Shown: one piece after another, positions 29,478 through 39,222 of the stretch
Layout of the letters: each line of letters opens with the position of its first letter
How positions within the stretch are numbered: position 1 is the stretch's first letter
Source: an uncultured Roseobacter sp.
GTDB taxonomy: Bacteria > Pseudomonadota > Alphaproteobacteria > Rhodobacterales > Rhodobacteraceae
DNA: 64,000 nt
Assembly (NCBI RefSeq): GCF_947499265.1
Contig: NZ_CANMNK010000005.1
Coordinates: 124,001-188,000, forward strand
Direction: 5' to 3'
Translations under genes and position numbers: made by a program
Notes under the pieces: generated by a model
Database searches by the model: none
Seen by the model: only the letters and a program-made list of their open reading frames with translations
What the model was told of the DNA's origin: nothing

Positions 29478-29501
29478 TTCCCTGGGAGGAGCCTCCATTT
29501 C

Positions 29502-31775
29502 ATGACTGATTCAAAGAACCTGCGGCAAGCGGCCCTCGACTATCACGAATTCCCAAAACCGGGGAAACTCGAAATCCGCGCAACAAAACCATTGGCGAAC
29601 GGGCGGGACCTGGCCCGCGCCTATTCTCCCGGCGTGGCGGAGGCGTGCCTGGAGATCAAGGAGGATCCCGCAACGGCCGCCCGGTACACCGCGCGCGGCA
29701 ACCTGGTGGCCGTGGTGTCCAACGGCTCGGCAGTGCTCGGGTTGGGCAACATCGGCGCATTGGCCTCCAAACCGGTGATGGAGGGCAAGGCCGTCCTCTT
29801 CAAGAAATTCGCAAGCATCGATTGCTTCGACATCGAGGTCGACGAATCCGACCCCGAAAAGCTCGCCGATATTGTCTGTGCGCTTGGACCAACCTTTGGC
29901 GCAATCAATCTCGAAGACATCAAGGCCCCTGATTGTTTTACGGTGGAACGGATTTGCCGCGAGCGCATGAACATTCCGGTGTTTCACGACGATCAGCATG
30001 GCACCGCAATTGTCGTGGGAGCAGCCGCAAAAAATGCGCTGCACGTCGCGGGCAAAAGCTTCGAAGACATCAAGATCGTCTCGACCGGCGGTGGCGCTGC
30101 TGGCATTGCCTGCCTCAACATGCTGCTCAAACTGGGCGTGAAACGGGAGAATGTCTGGCTCTGCGATATTCATGGGCTGGTCTATGAGGGCCGCGAGATT
30201 GACATGAACCCCAGCAAGTCGGAATTTGCCCAGGCGTCCGATTTACGCACACTTGATGACGTGATCCCGGGCGCCGACCTCTTTCTCGGCCTCTCCGGCC
30301 CCGGGGTTCTGCAGCCTGAAATGGTGGCGAAAATGACGGACCGTCCGATCATTTTCGCGCTTGCCAATCCAACCCCGGAAATCCTGCCCGATCTCGCCCG
30401 CGAGGTAGCCCCTGAGGCGATCATCGCAACCGGGCGCTCTGATTTTCCCAATCAGGTCAATAACGTACTGTGCTTCCCCTTCATCTTTCGGGGAGCTCTG
30501 GATGTCGGCGCCACGACCATCAATGACCAGATGGAGCTGGCCTGCATCGACGGGATAGCGGAACTGGCACGGGCCACCACCTCTGCGGAGGCGGCAGCAG
30601 CCTATCAGGGCGAACATCTCACGTTCGGCGCGGAATACCTGATCCCGAAACCATTCGACCCCCGTCTGGTGAGCGTCGTGTCCTCTGCCGTCGCGCGCGC
30701 CGCGATGGAAACCGGCGTGGCCACCCGCCCGATCGAGGACCTCGACGCTTACCGTCAGAAACTCGACGGTTCGGTGTTCAAATCCGCGCTGCTGATGCGC
30801 CCGGTCTTCCAGTCCGCACGGCTGGCGCCACGCCGGATCGTCTTCGCGGAAGGCGAGGACGAGAGGGTGCTGCGCTGTGCCCAGGCCGTGCTGGAAGAAA
30901 CCATCGAAAAACCGATCCTGATCGGTCGTCCTGACGTGATCGAAACACGGATCGACCGCGCGGGTCTGACCATCCGGCTTGGCAAGGATGTTGATCTGGT
31001 GAACCCGGAAAATGATCCGCGCTACCGCGATTATTGGGAGACATATCACGATCTGATGGCCCGGCGCGGGGCGACCCCGGATATTGCGCGCGCTGTCATG
31101 CGGACCAATACCACCGCCATCGGCGCAGTCATGGTGCATCGCGGTGAAGCTGACAGTCTGATCTGTGGCACCTTTGGCGAATTTCGTTGGCATCTCAATT
31201 ACATACAACAAATCCTCGGGCGGGACGGGCTGAAGCCCGATGGCGCGCTTTCGATGATGATCCTCGAAGATGGCCCCCTGTTCATCGCTGACACACAGGT
31301 GCACCTGCACCCCAATCCCGAACAAATCGCCAACATTGCGATAGGGGCCGCGCGTCATGTGCGGCGCTTCGGGATCGAACCTAAAGTCGCCTTCTGTTCA
31401 CAATCACAATTTGGCAATCAGGGGGAGGGCACCGGCGGGCGCCTGCGGGCGGCCATTCAGCTGCTGGACAGTCAGGGACATGATTTCTGCTACGAAGGCG
31501 AGATGAACATCGATACCGCGCTTGATCCGGAATTGCGGGCCCGCGTCATGCCATCGAACCGGATGGAGGGTGCCGCGAATGTGCTGGTCTTTGCCCATGC
31601 GGATGCGGCCTCGGGTGTGCGTAATATTCTGAAGATGAAAGGCGGCGGGCTTGAGGTTGGTCCCATCCTGATGGGCATGGGCAACCGGGCGCATATCGTA
31701 TCGCCCTCAATCACGGCGCGCGGTCTGCTCAATATGTCTGCCGTCTCGGGCACACCGGTCGATCACTACGGCTGA
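29502..31775 (+). CDS. maeB: NADP-dependent malic enzyme with phosphotransacetylase-like domain
   Basis: A 757-residue enzyme decarboxylating malate to pyruvate. The N-terminal malic enzyme part (to about 430) has '[33 protein letters not shown]', '[10 protein letters not shown]' and the dinucleotide motif '[15 protein letters not shown]'. The C-terminal 320 residues are a phosphate acetyltransferase-like domain ('[16 protein letters not shown]', '[15 protein letters not shown]'), which is regulatory rather than catalytic in this family. RBS GGGAGGAG. Expression probably depends on the palindrome just upstream. It supplies pyruvate and NADPH from C4 acids, including those made from propionate. 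Confidence 0.95.
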   Translation: MTDSKNLRQAALDYHEFPKPGKLEIRATKPLANGRDLARAYSPGVAEACLEIKEDPATAARYTARGNLVAVVSNGSAVLGLGNIGALASKPVMEGKAVLFKKFASIDCFDIEVDESDPEKLADIVCALGPTFGAINLEDIKAPDCFTVERICRERMNIPVFHDDQHGTAIVVGAAAKNALHVAGKSFEDIKIVSTGGGAAGIACLNMLLKLGVKRENVWLCDIHGLVYEGREIDMNPSKSEFAQASDLRTLDDVIPGADLFLGLSGPGVLQPEMVAKMTDRPIIFALANPTPEILPDLAREVAPEAIIATGRSDFPNQVNNVLCFPFIFRGALDVGATTINDQMELACIDGIAELARATTSAEAAAAYQGEHLTFGAEYLIPKPFDPRLVSVVSSAVARAAMETGVATRPIEDLDAYRQKLDGSVFKSALLMRPVFQSARLAPRRIVFAEGEDERVLRCAQAVLEETIEKPILIGRPDVIETRIDRAGLTIRLGKDVDLVNPENDPRYRDYWETYHDLMARRGATPDIARAVMRTNTTAIGAVMVHRGEADSLICGTFGEFRWHLNYIQQILGRDGLKPDGALSMMILEDGPLFIADTQVHLHPNPEQIANIAIGAARHVRRFGIEPKVAFCSQSQFGNQGEGTGGRLRAAIQLLDSQGHDFCYEGEMNIDTALDPELRARVMPSNRMEGAANVLVFAHADAASGVRNILKMKGGGLEVGPILMGMGNRAHIVSPSITARGLLNMSAVSGTPVDHYG

Positions 31776-31798
31776 TCGCGGCCCCGCGACGGGTTTTC
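31776..31798 (+). terminator. Possible weak terminator after maeB
   Basis: A short stem TCGCG-GCCC-CGCGA starts right at the maeB stop and is followed by CGGGTTTTC. The stem is only five to six base pairs, so this is tentative. The rest of the gap to 32006 shows nothing else that I can name. Confidence 0.3.
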
Positions 31799-32006
31799 AC
31801 CCGCAGATGGGAACCACCGGCCCCACCCTCTGTGTGTGATGCGGGGCGATGAGTTGCGCCTGAAACAAACCGCGCGAGAGGATCACGACGCTACACAAAC
31901 CCGTTGCGGTTCATCATTGTGGTTGATTTTGTCCCCGCGCGCCCGAAATTATAAGAGGCAACTCAAAACCCACGTCCCAATTTTCAGGCAGTAATCGGAG
32001 TTTATC

Positions 32007-32273
32007 ATGACCGCAAAACTGGTATTTTTTTCGGCAGCCACCGCGCTTGTGCTGAGCGCATGTGGCACCGTGGCCAATCAAACCGTGGGTACAATCAACG
32101 TGGATGGCGATGACTATGAGTTGCGCACCCGGACCATTGAACGCGCGAACGGTTCTTTTGACATCACCAGCGTGCGGGTGAACGGGTATTACATCACCTG
32201 CTTGCCCGACAGTCCAAATGACTGCGAATCCAAGGTCCGCAACGGCCTGAGTGCCCGCATCGACCGGAGCTAG
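32007..32273 (+). CDS. Small lipoprotein
   Basis: An 88-residue protein with a type II signal peptide: 'MTAKLVFFSAATALVLSAC' ends in the lipobox L-S-A-C (Cys19). The mature part, 'VDGDDYELRTRTIERANGSFDITSVRVNGYYITCLP', reads as a small beta-rich domain with two further cysteines (in 'ITCLPDSPNDC') able to form a disulfide. Flanked by 231 and 196 bases of apparently non-coding DNA, so it is probably monocistronic. Function unknown. Confidence 0.7.
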   Translation: MTAKLVFFSAATALVLSACGTVANQTVGTINVDGDDYELRTRTIERANGSFDITSVRVNGYYITCLPDSPNDCESKVRNGLSARIDRS

Positions 32274-32469
32274 GGCCTTCCGCGTGATCCCGGCGTCGCG
32301 GCGGATAAAACTAATGCGCCAGACGCGTATTTTACCCGGCAGCGTGCCCTGCGACGCAGACGTTAACGCCAACATTCACATCATACCCCGCGAGCGGCGG
32401 GTCTGACCACTTGCGGTCCTGCCCGTGCCACGGCTACACCAAGGCACGTTGCAAGGCCGGGAGGGACAG

Positions 32470-34362
32470 ATGGGCTACAAAGAGACATATGCTGCCAGCA
32501 TGGCGGATCCTGAAACATTCTGGATGGGTGCCGCCGAGAAGATTGACTGGAGCACCCCCCCTTCCAAAGCATTGTTCGACCGCGGTGATGATCTCTATGA
32601 ATGGTTTGCCGATGGCATGACCAACGGCTGTTACAACGCCGTTGACCGGCACGTCGAAAACGGCCGTGGCGATCAGCTTGCCATCATCCACGACAGCCCG
32701 ATCACCGGCTCAAAATCATCCCTGACCTATGCGGAGTTGCAAACCCGCGTCGCCGCGCTTGCGGGTGCTTTGGTGGCGCAGGGCGTGACAAAGGGCGACC
32801 GGGTCATCATCTACATGCCGATGGTGCCCGAAGCTTTGGAGGCCATGCTTGCCTGTGCCCGCATCGGTGCCGTTCATTCGGTCGTCTTCGGCGGGTTTGC
32901 GGCCAACGAGCTGGCCGTGCGCATTGACGATTGCCAGCCCAAGGCGATCCTTGCTGCCTCTTGCGGGTTGGAGCCGGGCCGCGTGATCCACTACAAACCG
33001 CTGCTGGACGGCGCCATCGATCTGGCGGATCACAAACCAGACGTCTGCCTCATTCTGCAACGGGATCAGGAGCGCGCCGAATTGATCCCCGGGCGCGACC
33101 TCGATTGGCATGCTGCCCAAGAGGGTGTGACGCCTGCCGAGTGCGTGCCCGTAGAAGGCAACCACCCGGCCTATATCCTCTATACCTCTGGCACCACCGG
33201 CGCCCCGAAAGGCGTGGTGCGGCACACCGGCGGTCACCTCGTCGCGCTGAACTGGACGATGAAAAACATCTACCAATGCGATCCCGGCGATGTGTTCTGG
33301 GCAGCCTCTGATGTGGGCTGGGTCGTTGGCCATAGCTACATCTGCTACGGACCGCTCATTCACGGCAACACCACCATCGTTTTTGAAGGCAAGCCGGTGG
33401 GCACGCCGGATGCGGGCACCTTCTGGCGGGTAATCTCCGAGAATAATGTGCGCAGCTTTTTCACCGCCCCCACCGCAATCCGGGCGGTCAAGCGTGAAGA
33501 CCCGAAAGGGCTGGAGCGGCAAAAATATGACCTCAGCGGGTTGCGCGCGCTTTATCTGGCGGGAGAACGCGCCGACCCGGATACGATAGAATGGGCCGGT
33601 GAAATTCTCGCCGTACCGGTCTACGATCACTGGTGGCAGACCGAGACGGGGTACACCATCGCGGGCAACCCTGCGGGCCTTGAAGCTTTGCCGGTCAAAA
33701 TCGGCTCTCCAACAGTGGCGATGCCCGGCTATGACGTGCAGATCCTCGACGAAGCAGGCCATCCGCAAAAGCCCGGTGAGTTGGGCGCGATTGCGATCAA
33801 ACTGCCCCTGCCGCCCGGCACGCTACCAACGCTCTGGAATGCCGAAGACAGGTTCCGCAAAAGCTATCTGCACGCCTTCCCGGGATATTATGAAACCGGC
33901 GACGCGGGCATGATCGATGAAGACGGATACCTCTACATCATGGCGCGCACGGATGACGTGATCAACGTGGCGGGGCACCGTCTGAGCACGGGTGCCATGG
34001 AGGAAGTACTCGCCGGGCATCCGGATGTCGCCGAATGCGCAGTGGTTGGCGTGTCGGACGCGCTCAAGGGGCAATCGCCGCTTGGCCTGGTCTGCCTGAC
34101 CAATGGCGTGAACCGTCCGCACGACGAAATCTCCACCGAATGTGTGAAGCTGGTACGTGAAAAAATCGGGCCCGTTGCCGCCTTCAAAAATGCGCTGGTG
34201 GTCGACCGGTTGCCGAAAACCCGCTCGGGCAAAATCCTGCGGGCGACGGTGGTGAAGATCGCGGACAACGAAGCGTTCAAAATGCCGGCCACCATCGATG
34301 ATCCGGTGATCCTGGATGAAATCCGCGCCGCCCTGCAGACCATCGGCTACGCCAAAGGCTGA
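32470..34362 (+). CDS. prpE: Propionate-CoA ligase
   Basis: A 630-residue AMP-forming synthetase of the acetyl-CoA synthetase group. 'IGAVHSVVFGGFAANELAVRIDDCQPK' and the P-loop 'YTSGTTGAPKGVVRHTGGHLV' are intact, and the C-terminal 'DDVINVAGHRLSTGAMEEVLAGH' plus the acetylation-site Lys in 'KTRSGKILRATV' match PrpE rather than Acs (shorter N-terminus, GHRLST motif). ATG at 32470 chosen after a GGGAGGG site; the 15 codons before it are not family-like. It converts propionate, for example from DMSP or odd-chain acids, to propionyl-CoA. A LysR gene follows 15 bases later. Confidence 0.92.
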   Translation: MGYKETYAASMADPETFWMGAAEKIDWSTPPSKALFDRGDDLYEWFADGMTNGCYNAVDRHVENGRGDQLAIIHDSPITGSKSSLTYAELQTRVAALAGALVAQGVTKGDRVIIYMPMVPEALEAMLACARIGAVHSVVFGGFAANELAVRIDDCQPKAILAASCGLEPGRVIHYKPLLDGAIDLADHKPDVCLILQRDQERAELIPGRDLDWHAAQEGVTPAECVPVEGNHPAYILYTSGTTGAPKGVVRHTGGHLVALNWTMKNIYQCDPGDVFWAASDVGWVVGHSYICYGPLIHGNTTIVFEGKPVGTPDAGTFWRVISENNVRSFFTAPTAIRAVKREDPKGLERQKYDLSGLRALYLAGERADPDTIEWAGEILAVPVYDHWWQTETGYTIAGNPAGLEALPVKIGSPTVAMPGYDVQILDEAGHPQKPGELGAIAIKLPLPPGTLPTLWNAEDRFRKSYLHAFPGYYETGDAGMIDEDGYLYIMARTDDVINVAGHRLSTGAMEEVLAGHPDVAECAVVGVSDALKGQSPLGLVCLTNGVNRPHDEISTECVKLVREKIGPVAAFKNALVVDRLPKTRSGKILRATVVKIADNEAFKMPATIDDPVILDEIRAALQTIGYAKG

Positions 34363-34377
34363 GCCCGAAAGCCCGTC

Positions 34378-35298
34378 ATGATCGGTCATCTCATCAGCCT
34401 CAGACAGCTCGAAGCGCTGATCTGGGTGGCCGATCTGGGCAGCTTTCGCAAAGCAGCACAGCAGTTGAACACGACACAGCCGAACATCTCGGCCCGCATC
34501 GCCGGGCTGGAGGAGACCCTGGGGCTTGTGCTGATGCACCGCGATGCAGGCTCTGTGCGGATGACGGACAAGGGGTCCGAGATCCTGGCGGTGGCACGCC
34601 GCATCGTGGGCGAGGCTGAAACCCTGACCGAAATCGCCGGGCGTGCCGATCTGTCCGAGGGGCGCTTGCGGCTGGGGGTCACGGAACTGGTTGCCGCAAC
34701 GTGGTTGCATCAATACCTGCGCGACCTCAAGGCGACCTACCCGGCCATTTCGGTCGAGCTGACCGTGGATATGTCACGTCAGTTGGACGCAGCTCTTGGA
34801 AACCACAGCATCGATCTGGCCATCCAGAACAGCCCATTTGTCACAGCTGCCTCCGGCGTGATCGAGATTGGCCAATACCCCTACGTCTGGGCGGCAGAAA
34901 AATCCCTGGCCCATGCGCTTTCCTCTGCAAAGACGCTCAAGGGTCTGATGCCGCACACCCTGTTGACCCACGCGCGTCACACACAATCCTACATCGAACT
35001 CAGCGACCATGCGCAAGCGCTAGGGGTGCCGACAACCAGCTTTGCACCCTCCAGCTCTCTCACCTCCTGCATGCAAATGGCAGCTGATGGTTTGGGCGTG
35101 GCGCTGCTGCCGCGCATTATGGCGGAACGGGGCGCCGGTGCAGATAGGCTCACACTCCTCGACGGCCTCTGGCTCCCATCTCCGTTGAGGTTTTCGGCGC
35201 GCTATAATCGCGACACAGCACCGCGTTATGTCGCGCAAGCCGCCGCAATCGCCGCCGCCACTGCGCTGGCCTTCGATCATGCTCCAGCACCCGAATGA
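34378..35298 (+). CDS. LysR-family regulator next to prpE and hyuA
   Basis: A 306-residue LysR-type regulator. HTH 'ISLRQLEALIWVADLGSFRKAAQQLNTTQPNISARIAGLEE' (about 6-46), then the effector-binding domain ('LRLGVTELVAATWLHQYLRDLKATYPAISVEL'). It is 15 bases after prpE and 92 bases before hyuA, all on one strand, so it could regulate either. The inverted repeats in the gap before hyuA favour the hydantoinase operon as target. Confidence 0.87.
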   Translation: MIGHLISLRQLEALIWVADLGSFRKAAQQLNTTQPNISARIAGLEETLGLVLMHRDAGSVRMTDKGSEILAVARRIVGEAETLTEIAGRADLSEGRLRLGVTELVAATWLHQYLRDLKATYPAISVELTVDMSRQLDAALGNHSIDLAIQNSPFVTAASGVIEIGQYPYVWAAEKSLAHALSSAKTLKGLMPHTLLTHARHTQSYIELSDHAQALGVPTTSFAPSSSLTSCMQMAADGLGVALLPRIMAERGAGADRLTLLDGLWLPSPLRFSARYNRDTAPRYVAQAAAIAAATALAFDHAPAPE

Positions 35299-35308
35299 TA
35301 GATTTTTT

Positions 35309-35357
35309 CAATCCATATGATCGAAACAAATAATTGGATTGTATCGCACGATCGTGC
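35309..35357. promoter_or_regulatory. Inverted repeats in the hyuA promoter
   Basis: CAATCC (35309-35314) and GGATTG (35336-35341) face each other across 21 bases in an AT-rich gap, and GCACGATCGTGC (35346-35357) is a perfect 12-base palindrome. Together they form a plausible LysR-controlled promoter 34-80 bases before the hyuA start. Confidence 0.45.
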
Positions 35358-35390
35358 CTAATCTGCCACTGGACCAGGAACAGGCAGTAT

Positions 35391-37469
35391 ATGAAATCTT
35401 CTTCGATCAGGCTGGGCGTAGACATTGGCGGCACTTTCACCGACGTGGTGCTGGAAAAGGACAGTGCGTCCTTTTCAACCAAGGTACTGACCACCTATGC
35501 CGCGCCCGAAAACGCCATCATTGATGGGATGCATCAGGTCTGCGTCAAGGCCAGCATCACGCCTGACCAGATCGACCAGATCATTCATGGCACGACCCTG
35601 GCCACCAACGCGCTGATCGAGCGGCGGGGCGCCAAAACCGCGTTGATTACCACGCAGGGTTTCCGCGATGTCATTGAAATGCGGACCGAATCCCGGTTCG
35701 AGCAATATGATCTGAACTTGACTCTGCCTGAACCGTTGCTGCCCCGCCAAAGACGCTACACCCTGACCGAACGGGTCGACGCGCGGGGCGATGTGCTGAT
35801 CCCGCTGGACCGGGCAGAGGTGGAACGGCTTGCAGAAAGCATAGCAGATGCAGGGTATCAAAGCGTCGCGGTCGGGCTGATCCATTCCTATCTCAATGAC
35901 AGCCACGAACGGATGGTGCGCGAGGTTTTGGCAGAGAAACTTCCCGGGGTGATGATCTCGCTCTCGTCAGAAGTCAGCCCGCAAATGCGCGAGTATGAGC
36001 GTTTCAACACCGTGGTGGCCAACGCCTACATCAAACCCTTGATGAAATCCTATCTTGGGCGGCTCAAAGGGCGCTTGCGCGACGAAGGCACCCGCTGCAA
36101 CATCTTTCTGATGCACTCGGGCGGCGGGATCATTTCGCTGGAAAGTGCCGCGGAGTTTCCGGTGCGTCTGGTGGAATCCGGCCCCGCGGGCGGTGCCGTT
36201 TTTGCCGCACATATCGCGGCGCGCTACGGGCTGAACAAGGTGCTCAGCTTCGACATGGGCGGCACCACGGCCAAGATTTGCTTGATCAAGAACCAGACGC
36301 CCAAAACCTCGCGCGTCTTCGAAGTGGCGCGCACTTATCGCTTCAAGAAGGGGTCCGGCATGCCGATCTCGATCCCGGTGATCGATATGGTTGAAATCGG
36401 TGCGGGTGGCGGGTCGCTGGCGCATGTGGATGCCATGCGGCAAATCCGCGTCGGGCCAGAAAGCGCAGGCTCCGAGCCGGGGCCTGCCTGCTACGGTCGC
36501 GGGGGTGAAAAACCTGCCGTGACGGATGCGGATCTGGTGCTGGGTAAACTTGACCCGGATAACTTTGCTGGCGGTTCCATCAAATTGGACGCCCAAAGCT
36601 CCGCCACTGCGCTCGAAACCCACCTGGGCGACACGCTGGAAATGGATGCAACAACTGCCGCCTTTGGCCTGGCCGAAGTGGTAGATGAAAACATGGCGAA
36701 CGCGGCGCGGGTCCACGCGGTTGAAAACGGTGAGGATCTGAGCGACTACACCATGATCGCCTTTGGCGGTGCCGCCCCGCTGCACGCCGGGCGCTTGTGC
36801 GAAAAACTGGGCGTTGATCGGTTGCTGGTGCCGCCGGGGGCCGGGGTCGGCTCTGCCATCGGTTTTCTGCGCGCGCCCTTCAGTTTCGAGGCCAACCGCT
36901 CCTTCTACATGAAACTGTCGGATTTCGACGCGCCGAAAATCCGCTCCCTTCTCTCTGATCTCGAAACGGAAGCCACTGCCTTTGTCCGCACCTGCGACGC
37001 AGAAAGCGACATCCTGCCCGAATTCAAGGTTTACATGCGCTACACCGGCCAAGGCTGGGAAATTCCGATTGTACTGAGTGCAGAACAGGCCCAGAACCCC
37101 GATGCGGCGCGTTTTCAGGCCCTTTTCGAGGCCGACTATGCCAAGCTCTTTGGTCGCACGGTGGCAGGTCTCGACATCGAAATCACCGTCTGGTCGGTGA
37201 ACGCAACCACACCCCCCGAGACGGTAGCGCCCGTGCCCACCCGGACGGGCGCCCGCGCCGCGCCTGCCCAAGGCATGCGGCGGATGTTCGACCCTGTGCA
37301 GGCCGACTATCTCGACACATCAATCATCTTGCGCAAGGCCATGGCGGAAGGCAGCGAGGCGCAAGGTCCGGCGGCGATCACCGAGGATGAGACCACCATC
37401 ATCGTGCCCCCCAATCGCCGCGCTGTGTGCCAGCCTGACGGCTGCATTGACATCACCGTGAAAGGGTAA
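35391..37469 (+). CDS. hyuA: Hydantoinase/oxoprolinase A subunit (HyuA-like)
   Basis: A 692-residue subunit of the N-methylhydantoinase / 5-oxoprolinase / acetone carboxylase superfamily, with an ASKHA ATP-binding core. 'RLGVDIGGTFTDVVLE' (about 6-21) is the phosphate-1 motif, 'HGTTLATNALIERRGAKTALITTQGFRDV' follows, and 'DMGGTTAKICLIK' is the second phosphate motif. These enzymes use ATP to open cyclic amides such as hydantoins or 5-oxoproline. ATG at 35391 used; the frame extends 19 codons upstream into the promoter. The B subunit gene follows four bases later. Confidence 0.9.
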   Translation: MKSSSIRLGVDIGGTFTDVVLEKDSASFSTKVLTTYAAPENAIIDGMHQVCVKASITPDQIDQIIHGTTLATNALIERRGAKTALITTQGFRDVIEMRTESRFEQYDLNLTLPEPLLPRQRRYTLTERVDARGDVLIPLDRAEVERLAESIADAGYQSVAVGLIHSYLNDSHERMVREVLAEKLPGVMISLSSEVSPQMREYERFNTVVANAYIKPLMKSYLGRLKGRLRDEGTRCNIFLMHSGGGIISLESAAEFPVRLVESGPAGGAVFAAHIAARYGLNKVLSFDMGGTTAKICLIKNQTPKTSRVFEVARTYRFKKGSGMPISIPVIDMVEIGAGGGSLAHVDAMRQIRVGPESAGSEPGPACYGRGGEKPAVTDADLVLGKLDPDNFAGGSIKLDAQSSATALETHLGDTLEMDATTAAFGLAEVVDENMANAARVHAVENGEDLSDYTMIAFGGAAPLHAGRLCEKLGVDRLLVPPGAGVGSAIGFLRAPFSFEANRSFYMKLSDFDAPKIRSLLSDLETEATAFVRTCDAESDILPEFKVYMRYTGQGWEIPIVLSAEQAQNPDAARFQALFEADYAKLFGRTVAGLDIEITVWSVNATTPPETVAPVPTRTGARAAPAQGMRRMFDPVQADYLDTSIILRKAMAEGSEAQGPAAITEDETTIIVPPNRRAVCQPDGCIDITVKG

Positions 37470-37473
37470 GGCC

Positions 37474-39183
37474 ATGGCCAAGACACATACCACCGTCGCC
37501 TATCAGGTCATGTGGAACCGCCTGATTTCGGTTGTCGAGGAACAGGCGCAGGCGCTTGTCCGCACCGCATTTTCGACCTCGGTGCGCGAGGCCGGGGACC
37601 TCTCTGCAGGGGTCTATGACACCCACGGGCAAATGCTGGCGCAGGCGGTGACCGGCACACCGGGTCACGTCAACGCGATGGCCGATGCGGTGGCGCATTT
37701 CATCCGGCGCATTGGCCGGCAGAACATCTTTGAGGGTGACGTCTACATCACCAATGATCCCTGGGAGGGCACGGGCCACCTGCATGACATCACGATGGTC
37801 ACGCCCTCTTTTCACAACGGATTGCTGGTCGGCTTTTTCGCCTGCACGGCGCATATCGTCGACATTGGCGGGCGGGGGTTTGGCGCGGATGCGGCCAGTG
37901 TCTATGAGGAAGGCCTTTACATCCCGATCATGAAGTTCGCCGCCGGTGGCGAGGTGGACAAAACGCTGGTGCAGATCATTCGCGGCAATGTGCGCGAGCC
38001 CGATCAACTCATCGGTGACGTCTATGCGCTGGCCACCTGCAACGAGATCGGTCACCGCCGTCTGATCGACATGATGCAGGAATTCGCGCTCGACGATCTG
38101 GACGGGATTGCGGAATTCATTCTGGAAAACTCCCGCCGCGCCACGCTGGAGCGCATTGCTGCACTGCCCCGTGGGCAGGCCAGCGGCGAAATGACCGTGG
38201 ACGGCTTTGACACGCCCATCATGCTCAAGGTCCAGCTGACCATCGAAGCAGACCGCATTCTGTCTGACTTCGCGGGCACGTCGGGCCTCGACAAGAAGGG
38301 GATCAACTGCCCGCTGGTCTATACCAAGGCCTACGCGTGCTACGCGCTGAAATGCGCCATCGCGCCGGAAATTCCCAACAATGCGGCCTCTCTCGCGCCC
38401 TTTGAAATCGCGGCACCTGAAAACTCGATTGTACATGCGCTGCATCCCGCGCCGGTTGCCTTGCGGCATATCGTGGGTCATTTCGTGCCCGACACGGTCT
38501 ATGCCGCCCTCGACAAGATCCTGCCCAACGTGGTGCCCGCCGAAGGGGCGGGTTGCCTGTGCAACTTTCAGGTCTCGCTGCGCCCCCGCACAGACGCGCC
38601 TGCCCCCGCAGATGCGGTACGCTCCGAAGTGTTGACCTTCAATTCCGGTGGCTCCGGCGCCCGACCGCAACACGATGGGCTGAATGCGACGGCCTTCCCC
38701 TCCGGCGTGATGACCATGCCGATTGAGGCCACGGAACATGCCGGTCCCGTGATCATCTGGCGCAAGGAATTGCGCCCCGATTCAGGAGGCGCCGGGCAAC
38801 AGCGCGGCGGTCTGGGCCAGTACATGGAAGTGGGCGCCCGCGCAGGCCATGAGTTTGATTTCTCCGCCATGTTCGACCGGGTCGATCACCCTGCCCGCGG
38901 ACGTCGCGGCGGCGCTCCGGGGGCATCCACGACGATTGCGCAAGACGATGGCAAACCCATGCGCGGCAAAGGCAAACAATTCGTCGCACATGGTCGCAAG
39001 GTTGTTTTGGCCTTCCCCGGCGGCGCGGGCTACGGCGCGGCGAAAGACCGGGACATAGCGCTGGTCAAGCGCGATCTTGCGCGCGGCTACATCTCGGCGG
39101 AGGTGGCTGCTCGGGACTACGGGTTGAGCGCGGAGGACATCGCGACCGTGCAGCAGGCCGTTCTTCGCGGCGAAGAAATCTAA
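37474..39183 (+). CDS. hyuB: Hydantoinase B / oxoprolinase subunit (HyuB-like)
   Basis: A 569-residue B subunit of the same superfamily: 'FSTSVREAGDLSAGVYDTHGQMLAQAVTGTPGHV' near the N-terminus and 'GGHLHDI'-type 'GTGHLHDITMVTP' in the middle, later 'NSGGSGARPQHDG'. It forms the hydrolytic complex with HyuA and is four bases downstream. The A-B pair as separate polypeptides excludes the fused eukaryotic-type oxoprolinase. Ring substrate not deducible. Confidence 0.9.
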   Translation: MAKTHTTVAYQVMWNRLISVVEEQAQALVRTAFSTSVREAGDLSAGVYDTHGQMLAQAVTGTPGHVNAMADAVAHFIRRIGRQNIFEGDVYITNDPWEGTGHLHDITMVTPSFHNGLLVGFFACTAHIVDIGGRGFGADAASVYEEGLYIPIMKFAAGGEVDKTLVQIIRGNVREPDQLIGDVYALATCNEIGHRRLIDMMQEFALDDLDGIAEFILENSRRATLERIAALPRGQASGEMTVDGFDTPIMLKVQLTIEADRILSDFAGTSGLDKKGINCPLVYTKAYACYALKCAIAPEIPNNAASLAPFEIAAPENSIVHALHPAPVALRHIVGHFVPDTVYAALDKILPNVVPAEGAGCLCNFQVSLRPRTDAPAPADAVRSEVLTFNSGGSGARPQHDGLNATAFPSGVMTMPIEATEHAGPVIIWRKELRPDSGGAGQQRGGLGQYMEVGARAGHEFDFSAMFDRVDHPARGRRGGAPGASTTIAQDDGKPMRGKGKQFVAHGRKVVLAFPGGAGYGAAKDRDIALVKRDLARGYISAEVAARDYGLSAEDIATVQQAVLRGEEI

Positions 39184-39222
39184 AACCTCACCGCTTTGGC
39201 GGTTTTCAAAAAGGACGTGACA

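Noticed and set aside
30243..31358. 371-codon open frame on the minus strand inside maeB
   Set aside because: Shadow of maeB with frameshifted-looking composition.
35967..37271. 434-codon open frame on the minus strand inside hyuA
   Set aside because: Shadow of hyuA; composition and lack of motifs mark it as non-coding.
37453..38739. 428-codon open frame on the minus strand inside hyuB
   Set aside because: Shadow of hyuB, no recognisable domain.
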